This document shows, piece after piece, positions 1 through 5,303 of a stretch of 5,957 nucleotides of DNA (positions within the stretch are counted from its first letter, which is position 1; every line of letters begins with the position of its first letter). Under the pieces are notes generated by a model. That model saw only the letters and a list, made by a program, of their open reading frames with translations, did not search any database and had not been told where the DNA came from. The stretch lies in NCBI GenBank assembly GCA_021826655.1, contig JAKAZC010000183.1, forward strand, positions 1-5,957, read 5' to 3'. The DNA is from Actinomycetes bacterium. GTDB lineage: Bacteria; Actinomycetota; Acidimicrobiia; Acidimicrobiales; RAAP-2. A program made the translations under genes and the position numbers.

Positions 1-60
1 CCGGCGGGTCCCCACCTGACCCGGCGGGTCCCCACCTGACCCGGCGGGTCCCCACCTGAC
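1..60. repeat. Three perfect 20-bp tandem repeats upstream of the exporter gene
   Basis: The unit CCGGCGGGTCCCCACCTGAC occurs three times without mismatch or spacer (1-20, 21-40, 41-60) and stops abruptly at 61. It touches the window edge, so more copies may lie upstream. Each unit junction makes a 13-bp perfect palindrome with a single central base, GACCCG-G-CGGGTC, at 18-30 and 38-50; position 5-10 carries the right half of another. The palindrome centres are 20 bp apart, close to two helical turns. The array ends 31 bp before the putative -35 box of the exporter promoter, so an operator array is plausible (inference). Alternatives are a simple minisatellite or the repeated end sequence of a mobile element lying upstream. 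Confidence 0.95.
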
Positions 61-91
61 CCCTCCGCCCGGCCGCAGATCCGCCGGGCCG

Positions 92-120
92 TTGTCGGGG
101 TGCCACCCATGGTCTATACA
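92..120 (+). promoter_or_regulatory. Putative sigma-70-type promoter of the exporter operon
   Basis: A -35-like TTGTCG (92-97) and a -10-like TATACA (115-120) are separated by exactly 17 bp. The -10 box is one of the few AT-rich patches in this very GC-rich region. Transcription would start near 127, leaving a leader of about 60 nt before the GTG at 190. This also argues against the upstream in-frame starts at 100 and 109, which would lie before the transcript begins. The call rests on sequence match only. Confidence 0.55.
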
Positions 121-178
121 TGCCTGGCGGTTCGACGACGTGCCGGCCGCGGTGGGGTGACAGTCGGCGGACTGAGCT

Positions 179-184
179 GGGGAG
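179..184 (+). promoter_or_regulatory. Ribosome binding site that sets the exporter start
   Basis: GGGGAG at 179-184 lies 5 nt before the GTG at 190. It overlaps the other nearby in-frame GTG at 184, which it therefore cannot serve. This favours 190 as the start codon. Confidence 0.6.
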
Positions 185-189
185 TGACC

Positions 190-1839
190 GTGGATCGCAA
201 GTGGTGGACCCTGATCGCCGTCTGCTTCGGCACCTTCATGCTCCTGCTCGACATCACCGTGGTCAACGTGGCGCTGCCGGACATCCAGGCCGCGCTCCAT
301 TCGTCGTTCGCCGACCTCCAGTGGGTGGTGGACGCCTATGCGCTGACACTCGCCGCATTCCTGCTCACCGCCGGCGTCCTCGGCGACATGTACGGCCGGC
401 GCGGGATGTTCGCCATCGGTCTGGTCCTGTTCTCACTCGCCTCCCTGACCTGCGGTCTGGCCACCAGCCCGCTGATGCTGAACCTGTCCCGTGCCGCCCA
501 GGGCGTGGGCGGGGCCATCATGTTCGCCACGTCGCTCGCCCTGATCGCCCAGGCCTTCTCGGGCCGGGAGCGGGGGACGGCCATCGGGGTCTACGGGGCG
601 GTCGTGGGCGGGGCGGTCGCCATCGGCCCACTGGTGGGTGGGGCCATCACCAGCGGCGTCGGCTGGCGTTGGATCTTCTTCGTGAACATCCCGATCGGTG
701 TGGTGGCGGTGGTCATCACCCTGTCCAAGGTCGACAACGCTAAGTTCTCCACCGGGAGACGGATCGACTGGCTCGGCGTCGTCTCCTTCACCGCGTCGCT
801 CTTCCTGCTCGTCTACGCACTGGTCCAGGGCAACGCCAAGGGCTGGGGCAGCACCTACATCCTCTCCATGCTGATCGGTTCGGCCGTGCTGATGGCGGTC
901 TTCGTGGTCGGCGAGTGGCGCCAGGACGACCCGATGCTCGATCTCGGCCTGTTCCGGCGTCCGGCGATGGTCGGGGTGTCCCTCGGCTCGTTCACCCTGT
1001 CCGCATCGATCTTCGCCATGTTCCTCTACCTGACGCTCTACATGCAGACGGTCCTCGGCTACTCGCCGTTCCAGGCCGGCGTGCGGTTCCTGCCGCTCAC
1101 CATGCTCGCCTTCCTGGCCGCACCGATCGCCGGAAAGCTGACGGTGCGGGTGCAGTCGCGGTTCCTGATGGGGCTCGGGCTGGTGCTCGTGGCGCTGAGC
1201 TGCGAGCTCATGGCCCACGTCCACGCCACGTCGTCGTGGCTGGTCCTGCTCCCCGGGTTCCTGATCGGCGGGATCGGTGTCGGCATCACCAACCCGGTGC
1301 TGGCGTCGGCGTCGGTGTCGGTCGTGCCCCCCGAGCGCAGCGGCATGTCGACGGGCGCGGCCAGCACGTTCCGCCAGGTCGGGATCGCCACCGGCATCGC
1401 CGGCCTGGGGGCGGTCTTCGTCCACCAGATCGCCCCCGCTGTCGTCGCCTCGCTCCGGTCGACGCCCCCCGGAAACGCCGTCCTCGTCCACGGCGGGAGC
1501 CAGCTCGGCTCGGCGGTGGCCACCGGCGCCGTGCGCCAGGCCGCGGCCGCCGTCCCGGACGGGGCGGGACGCACCGCCCTGCTGGACGCCTACCGGGTCG
1601 GCTTCGTGTCGACCTTCGACCACCTGATGGGGATCGCCGCGGTGGTCGCCCTCGTCGGTGCCGTCGGCTGCCTGTTCCTGGTGCGCCAGAAGGACTTCGT
1701 GCCGAGCATCGGCGACGGCGAGTGGACCCCGACCACCGCAGGGGACCCCGGGGACGGGGACGGGTCGCCGACCGCCACCGCCGGGGACCCCGGGGACGGG
1801 GACGGGTCGCCGACCGCCGCCGCCGCACACAGCGGATGA
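190..1839 (+). CDS. MFS transporter, DHA2 (14-TM, EmrB/QacA-like) family exporter
   Basis: A 549-residue integral membrane protein, probably a proton-coupled exporter of drugs or other small hydrophobic molecules. About 14 hydrophobic segments can be counted, the first near residues 7-29 and the last near 476-498, as expected for DHA2. Family motifs are present: LDITVVNVALPDI (20-32, motif D1), GVLGDMYGRRG (62-72, motif A, loop 2-3) and GGAVAIGPLVGG (140-151, motif C, antiporter signature in TM5). A long hydrophilic loop (about 415-475) separates TM13 and TM14, as is usual in the family. The GTG at 190 is chosen because it has a well-spaced GGGGAG, the first residues MDRKWWTL lead straight into TM1, and a promoter overlaps the longer reading. 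The C-terminal tail (about 505-549) is Gly/Asp/Pro-rich and holds a duplicated 14-residue segment. The DUF5522 gene follows 13 nt downstream. The substrate cannot be told from sequence. Confidence 0.93.
   Translation: MDRKWWTLIAVCFGTFMLLLDITVVNVALPDIQAALHSSFADLQWVVDAYALTLAAFLLTAGVLGDMYGRRGMFAIGLVLFSLASLTCGLATSPLMLNLSRAAQGVGGAIMFATSLALIAQAFSGRERGTAIGVYGAVVGGAVAIGPLVGGAITSGVGWRWIFFVNIPIGVVAVVITLSKVDNAKFSTGRRIDWLGVVSFTASLFLLVYALVQGNAKGWGSTYILSMLIGSAVLMAVFVVGEWRQDDPMLDLGLFRRPAMVGVSLGSFTLSASIFAMFLYLTLYMQTVLGYSPFQAGVRFLPLTMLAFLAAPIAGKLTVRVQSRFLMGLGLVLVALSCELMAHVHATSSWLVLLPGFLIGGIGVGITNPVLASASVSVVPPERSGMSTGAASTFRQVGIATGIAGLGAVFVHQIAPAVVASLRSTPPGNAVLVHGGSQLGSAVATGAVRQAAAAVPDGAGRTALLDAYRVGFVSTFDHLMGIAAVVALVGAVGCLFLVRQKDFVPSIGDGEWTPTTAGDPGDGDGSPTATAGDPGDGDGSPTAAAAHSG
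1741..1824 (+). repeat. 42-bp tandem duplication in the exporter tail, with two G-quadruplex motifs
   Basis: Positions 1741-1782 and 1783-1824 are identical except for one base (A at 1777, G at 1819). The repeat keeps frame and encodes two copies of the 14-residue segment AGDPGDGDGSPTA(T/A) at residues 517-544. Each copy has four G-runs with loops of 5, 2 and 2 nt: 1741-1744, 1750-1753, 1756-1759 and 1762-1764, and the same pattern 42 bp later. This satisfies the canonical G3+N1-7 quadruplex pattern on the coding strand, and so also in the mRNA. It sits 47-112 nt before the next start codon. The near-identity suggests a recent slippage or unequal-crossover duplication. Confidence 0.93.
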
Positions 1840-1852
1840 CCGGTGCCCGGCG

Positions 1853-2089
1853 ATGACCGGGCCGGAGCCACTGGCCGACCGTGGCCCCGACGAGCCCCAT
1901 CCGTCCCGGCTCGCCGCGGACCATCCCGGACGCGCCGCCGTCCTGGCCGCCCACCGGGCCGCCCGCGAGTCCGGGGCCGTCGGGTACGCGGACCCGGCCA
2001 CCGGGTATCTGGTGATGACCTCGCACTACCTGGCCGGACGCGGGACGTGCTGCCACCAGGGCTGCCGGCACTGCCCCTACCTGGTGTAG
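1853..2089 (+). CDS. Small cysteine-rich protein, DUF5522 family
   Basis: A 78-residue soluble protein of unknown function. The middle holds the pattern HPSRL..DHPGRAAVLAAH (16-34) and GYADPATGYLVMTSHYLA (44-61). The C-terminal end is GTCCHQGCRHCPYLV (64-78), with four cysteines (66, 67, 71, 74) and two histidines (68, 73). This arrangement, ending in CxxGCRHCPY, is what I know from DUF5522 proteins; the assignment is from memory of the family, not a search. The CxxxCxxC-type cluster at the very end suggests metal or Fe-S binding (inference). The ATG at 1853 is chosen because it is the first plausible start after the exporter stop, 13 nt downstream, and gives the compact family length. Its Shine-Dalgarno is poor, so translation may depend on coupling to the upstream gene. 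The longer open frame to the left is only the exporter's shadow. Confidence 0.82.
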   Translation: MTGPEPLADRGPDEPHPSRLAADHPGRAAVLAAHRAARESGAVGYADPATGYLVMTSHYLAGRGTCCHQGCRHCPYLV

Positions 2090-2135
2090 CCGACGACCCA
2101 CCGGGGGACCGTCGGCCGCACGGCCGGTCCACCGG
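2090..2135. terminator. GC-rich dyads in the convergent gap, possible bidirectional terminator
   Basis: The 46-bp gap between the convergent stop codons holds two overlapping dyads: CCGACG (2090-2095) with CGTCGG (2110-2115), and CGGCC (2113-2117) with GGCCG (2122-2126) around a GCAC loop, extendable by two G-T pairs to 2111-2128. Neither is followed by a T-run on either strand, so neither is a classical intrinsic terminator. Such U-less hairpins are common at gene ends in high-GC actinobacteria, but in DNA this rich in G and C they also arise by chance. Confidence 0.3.
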
Positions 2136-3626
2136 TCAGTCGACGGCGAAGACCGAGCGGTCGCCCGACCGGATCCCGGCGATCAGCCGCCGGTACTCGC
2201 CGGCCGAGTCCCTGCCCATGGCGTCGGTCTCGAGCCACGTCCCGCCCCGGGCCCCGCGCCGACGGTCCACCCCGTGGATGCCGAACCGGGGCTCGTAGGA
2301 ACCCCACTCGTAGTTGTCCACCAGCGACCAGTGCCAGTACCCCTCGACGGGCACGCCGGACCCGACGGCGGCCACGACCGCGGCCAGGTTCTCGCGGAGG
2401 TAGCGGGGACGGTCCCACCCGTCGAGCCGGCCGTAGGACCGGCCGTCCCGTACCCGGTTGCACAGCCCGTTCTCCACCACCCACAACGGCAGGCCCGGTG
2501 CCAGTTCGTGTTGGACGCCGAGCCACCGGGCCAGCCCGCCCGGGTCGGGCGGATCGTCCCACAGCGCACGGGCCGGTGCGAGGGAGCGGCCGCCGGCGGT
2601 CCGGTGGCCGGGGAGGCGGAAGTGACGGGCGGCCGACGGGTCGTAGTAGTCGATCCCCAGCACGTCGAGCGTGCGCTCGTGCGGACTGGCCTCGAGCGCG
2701 TCGAGGACCCGCCGGGGTGTCGCCCGCCGACGACCGGTCGACCCGTAGGGCGCCAGGCGTGCCCCGGCACGACGCAGCAGCTCCTCGCCCGGCCCCGGTG
2801 CGGGCAGGAGCGCGTAGTGCCGGCGCCGGCGCTCGCCGATCCAGGAATCGAGCTCACCGCGGCCGATCCCGTGGCTGCGGGCGAGGAGCAGGTCGACCAG
2901 CATCCGGTCGTACTCGTAGACGGTGGTGCAGGCGTCGTTGGTGGTCACCACTGCGTCCGGGCGTTCGGCGTGGATGGTGTCGTAGGCGAAGACGTGGGCA
3001 CTGAGCAGGTTGTCGAGGGCCACCGAGGCGTCGGCGAACCCGGCCGTCCGGCCCGGGGGGAACGCGCCCAGCACGTAGGTCATGAGCGCCAGGACGTTGA
3101 CCTCGTTGAGGGTTACCCAGTGGCGGACCGACGGCGCGAGCTCCGGGACGACCACCCGCGCGTAGGCGGCGAAACGCGCCGGCGCGTCCGGACGGAGCCA
3201 GAGGTCCTCGCCCAGCCACGCCGGATGGGTGAAGTGGTGGAGCGTGACCAGCGGGGTGAGCCCCCGGTCGACACACGCCTCGATCACCGCGCGGTAGCGG
3301 TCGAGCGCCGCCCGGTCGACGGTGCCGCAGCCGGGTAGCACCCGGGCCCACTCGACGCCGAGCCGGAAGCTGTCGCACCCGAGGGCGGCCGCACGGTCGA
3401 GCGCCTCCTCCGGACACTCCCAGAACCCGACGGCGTCGCCCGACGGCGTGACCCGGCCCACCTGCTCCCATGCCAGCCAGTTGTTGGCCGGCTGTCCGGG
3501 ACCGTTGTACCCGCCCTCGATCTGGAATCCTGCGGTGGCCACGCCCAGGAGGAACCCGGCCGGCACCAGGCCCCCGGCCCCCGTGGGTGGGGTCCCCGGC
3601 CCCGATGACTCGTCCCGTGTCGCCAC
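2136..3626 (-). CDS. Glycoside hydrolase family 1 protein, probable beta-glucosidase/beta-glycosidase
   Basis: A 496-residue retaining beta-glycosidase that would release non-reducing terminal glucose or related sugars from small beta-glycosides. No signal peptide is visible, so it is probably cytoplasmic. GH1 landmarks occur in order: GVATAGFQIEG (28-38, sugar-binding Gln35), FRLGVEWARVLP (87-98), TLHHFTHPAWL (128-138, His131), TLNE (172-175, acid/base Glu175), GIDYY (324-328), VVENG (383-387, nucleophile Glu385) and WSLVDNYEW (433-441, glycone-binding Glu440 and Trp441). Both catalytic glutamates are present. Departures from the commonest consensus are HHFTHP for YHWDLP, Asp326 where LGxNYY has Asn, and EWGSYEPRFG, one residue shorter than EWxxGYxxRFG. 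The GTG at 3626 is preferred because AGGAGAGGG lies 7 nt upstream; the open frame runs on to 4109 but would overlap the divergent gene. It is convergent with the DUF5522 gene and divergent from the TLP1 gene. The natural substrate is unknown. Confidence 0.93.
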   Translation of the reverse strand: MATRDESSGPGTPPTGAGGLVPAGFLLGVATAGFQIEGGYNGPGQPANNWLAWEQVGRVTPSGDAVGFWECPEEALDRAAALGCDSFRLGVEWARVLPGCGTVDRAALDRYRAVIEACVDRGLTPLVTLHHFTHPAWLGEDLWLRPDAPARFAAYARVVVPELAPSVRHWVTLNEVNVLALMTYVLGAFPPGRTAGFADASVALDNLLSAHVFAYDTIHAERPDAVVTTNDACTTVYEYDRMLVDLLLARSHGIGRGELDSWIGERRRRHYALLPAPGPGEELLRRAGARLAPYGSTGRRRATPRRVLDALEASPHERTLDVLGIDYYDPSAARHFRLPGHRTAGGRSLAPARALWDDPPDPGGLARWLGVQHELAPGLPLWVVENGLCNRVRDGRSYGRLDGWDRPRYLRENLAAVVAAVGSGVPVEGYWHWSLVDNYEWGSYEPRFGIHGVDRRRGARGGTWLETDAMGRDSAGEYRRLIAGIRSGDRSVFAVD

Positions 3627-3633
3627 TGTCGCG

Positions 3634-3642
3634 CCCTCTCCT
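3634..3642 (-). promoter_or_regulatory. Strong ribosome binding site that sets the GH1 start
   Basis: Read on the minus strand this is AGGAGAGGG, ending 7 nt before the GTG at 3626. It is the best Shine-Dalgarno match in the window. It rejects the long N-terminal extension that the open frame would allow. Confidence 0.75.
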
Positions 3643-3668
3643 CGGCCTGGGGCGACCCGCCCACCGGA

Positions 3669-3694
3669 CCACCCCAGGGTGGCGATGGTAGCTT
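3669..3694. promoter_or_regulatory. Divergent promoter/operator candidate between the GH1 and TLP1 genes
   Basis: The 124-bp gap 3627-3750 separates the divergent starts. It holds a perfect dyad, CCACCC-CA-GGGTGG, at 3669-3682, and beside it the only AT-richer patch. That patch gives a minus-strand -10-like TACCAT (3685-3690, toward GH1) overlapping a plus-strand -10-like TAGCTT (3689-3694, toward TLP1). I see no convincing -35 box for either. If TACCAT is used, GH1 transcription would begin near 3678, inside the dyad, which is a typical place for a repressor operator. A second, weaker dyad, CCGGG/CCCGG, lies at 3701-3716. All of this is inferred from short motifs. Confidence 0.35.
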
Positions 3695-3750
3695 CCCGCA
3701 CCGGGCGGCCACCCGGCCCGCACGACCCCGACACCTCCAGGACACCCTCC

Positions 3751-5280
3751 ATGCCGCAGTCGCCGACCGACCCCGAACGCGTCCCCGTCGTCATCGCCTC
3801 GGGGCAGGCGATCGAGCGCGACGAGCTGGTGAGCCCGGTCGACCTGATGGTCCGGGCCTGCGAGGCAGCGCTCGCCGACGTGCCGCTCCTTCGGGACCGG
3901 ATCGACCGGCTGACCGTCGTCGACATCATGACCAAAGGAGGCCCCGCGCCCGCCACCGAGCTGGCCGACCGGCTCGGCCTCGGGTCCGACGTCACGCGCG
4001 AGGTGACCACGGTGGGGGGGAACACGCCCCAGTGGCTGGTGAGCCGGGCCGCGAGCGAGATCGCCACCGGCCGGCTCTCGGTGACGCTCGTCGCCGGGGC
4101 GGAGGCCATCCGGTCGTCGCGGGCCCGACGTGCACAGGGCCTCCCCCGCGACCTCGGACGGACCGACCTGCCACCCGACGCCGTGGTGGGCGACGACCTG
4201 CCGGGGTTCGGACCGGCCGAGCTGGCCGCCGCCCTACTCGCACCGGTGCACGTCTACCCGCTGTTCGAGAGCGTGCTGGCCTCCCGGGCGGGCAACGACG
4301 CCGCCGCCCAGCGGGTCGTGCTCGGCCGCCTGATGGCCCCGTTCACCGCGGTGGCGGCGACCCACCCGTTCGCGTGGTTCGGCGAGGAGCGCTCCGCCAC
4401 CGACATCGCCACCCCCACCCCCGACAACCGGATCGTCTGCGAGCCCTACACCAAGCGGATGACCGCCTTCCTCGGCTCCGACCAGTCGGCCGCACTGGTG
4501 GTGTGCTCGCTGGCCGCCGCCCGCCGGGCGGGCGTCGCCGACCGGGCCGTGTTCGTGTGGTCCGGGGCCGAGGCCGTCGACGTCCGGTTCGTGTCCCAGC
4601 GTGCCGACCCAGGGCGCTCGCCGGCCATCGCCGCCGCCGGCGATGCGCTGTTCGCCTCGACCTCGGCCGCGGCGCGGCGCACGGTCGGGATCGACGACAT
4701 CGACCGGATGGACATCTACTCGTGCTTCCCGTCCGCGGTGCAGCTGGCCACCACCGCCCTCGGGATCGCCCCCGACGACGCCCGGGGTCTGACCGTCACC
4801 GGCGGACTCCCCTACTTCGGCGGCCCGGGCAACAACTACACGACCCACGGCATCGCCACCATGTGCGACCTCCTGCGCGAGGACGGCGGCACCCGCCTCG
4901 GGCTCGCCACCGGGCTCGGCTGGTTCGTCACCAAGCACGCCCTCGGTATCTACGGCTCGACCCCGCCGCCCGGCGGGTTCCGGCGCGGGGACACCACCGG
5001 CGCCCAGGCCGCCATCGACGCCACCGCGGTCGGGGTGGCCGACGCGCTCCCCGCCCCCGAGTCCGCCACGGTGGTGGCGGCGACCGTCTGGCGGGACAGC
5101 GACGGCACCGCCGCGGGCGCCCCGGTCATCGCCCGGCTGGACGACGGGCGGCACATGGCCCTGACCCCGGCCGACGACGAGGTCACCGCGGCCATGGGGG
5201 CCCTCGACGTCCCCGGTCTCGTGGGCGGATCCGTGGTCGTCCAGGCCGGCGAGCCGCGCTACCGTCTGGCGGAACGCTGA
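3751..5280 (+). CDS. Thiolase-like protein type 1 (TLP1), often annotated acetyl-CoA acetyltransferase
   Basis: A 509-residue protein: thiolase fold (about 10-415) followed by a beta-rich extra C-terminal domain (about 425-509, with VIARLDDGRHMALTP near 459-473) typical of TLP1. Classical thiolase residues are missing. The nucleophilic-Cys region reads TTVGGNTPQWLV (86-97) with no Cys, the GHP motif is replaced by GGPGNNYTTH (357-366), and the last CxG motif is replaced by GWFVTKHALG (390-399). DIYSCFPSAVQ (321-331, Cys325) stands where the NEAFA/HDCF motif would be. Published work on the Mycobacterium smegmatis TLP1 reports a monomer without thiolase activity, so the common enzyme name is probably misleading here. 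ATG 3751 follows a weak AGGA (3739-3742), 8 nt away, and matches the family N-terminus (VPVVIASGQ). The open frame upstream is the GH1 antisense shadow. A crotonase gene follows after 23 nt, suggesting an acyl-CoA metabolism operon. Its biochemical function is unknown. Confidence 0.88.
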   Translation: MPQSPTDPERVPVVIASGQAIERDELVSPVDLMVRACEAALADVPLLRDRIDRLTVVDIMTKGGPAPATELADRLGLGSDVTREVTTVGGNTPQWLVSRAASEIATGRLSVTLVAGAEAIRSSRARRAQGLPRDLGRTDLPPDAVVGDDLPGFGPAELAAALLAPVHVYPLFESVLASRAGNDAAAQRVVLGRLMAPFTAVAATHPFAWFGEERSATDIATPTPDNRIVCEPYTKRMTAFLGSDQSAALVVCSLAAARRAGVADRAVFVWSGAEAVDVRFVSQRADPGRSPAIAAAGDALFASTSAAARRTVGIDDIDRMDIYSCFPSAVQLATTALGIAPDDARGLTVTGGLPYFGGPGNNYTTHGIATMCDLLREDGGTRLGLATGLGWFVTKHALGIYGSTPPPGGFRRGDTTGAQAAIDATAVGVADALPAPESATVVAATVWRDSDGTAAGAPVIARLDDGRHMALTPADDEVTAAMGALDVPGLVGGSVVVQAGEPRYRLAER

Positions 5281-5292
5281 AACCTCTTGCCT

Positions 5293-5297
5293 GGGAG
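5293..5297 (+). promoter_or_regulatory. Ribosome binding site of the crotonase gene
   Basis: GGGAG lies 6 nt before the ATG at 5304, inside the 23-nt gap after the TLP1 stop codon. No terminator fits in this gap, which supports co-transcription of the two genes. Confidence 0.65.
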
Positions 5298-5303
5298 ACC
5301 ACC

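Noticed and set aside
1..60. CRISPR array
   Set aside because: The 20-bp units are directly adjacent with no spacers, and there are no cas genes.
1738..1821. Calcium-binding (EF-hand or RTX-like) motif in the DPGDGDG repeats
   Set aside because: The spacing of acidic residues does not fit DxDxDG or GGxGxDxxx. The segments follow a nucleotide-level duplication of GC-rich sequence and lie in a presumed cytoplasmic tail.
433..2001. 522-residue open frame on the minus strand opposite the exporter
   Set aside because: Its composition is Arg/Gly/Asp/His-rich with no recognisable family, and it lies wholly opposite a clear membrane protein. Long antisense frames are expected in DNA with G/C-biased third positions.
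2274..3338. 354-residue plus-strand open frame opposite GH1
   Set aside because: It has low-complexity Arg/Gly/Val-rich sequence without motifs, while the minus strand carries an unambiguous GH1 protein with both catalytic residues.
3322..3750. N-terminal extension of TLP1 by 143 residues
   Set aside because: It is antisense to the GH1 N-terminus, is Pro/Arg/Ser-rich and matches nothing in the family, whose N-terminus begins just after the ATG at 3751.
4014..4020. Run of seven G as a frameshift or phase-variation site
   Set aside because: The TLP1 frame continues intact through it with family-typical sequence (TTVGGNTPQ). One 7-base run in this composition is not notable.
3627..4109. N-terminal extension of GH1 by 161 residues
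   Set aside because: It would overlap the start of the TLP1 gene. The extension is Ser/Arg/Thr-rich without family similarity, and a strong RBS sits 7 nt before the GTG at 3626.
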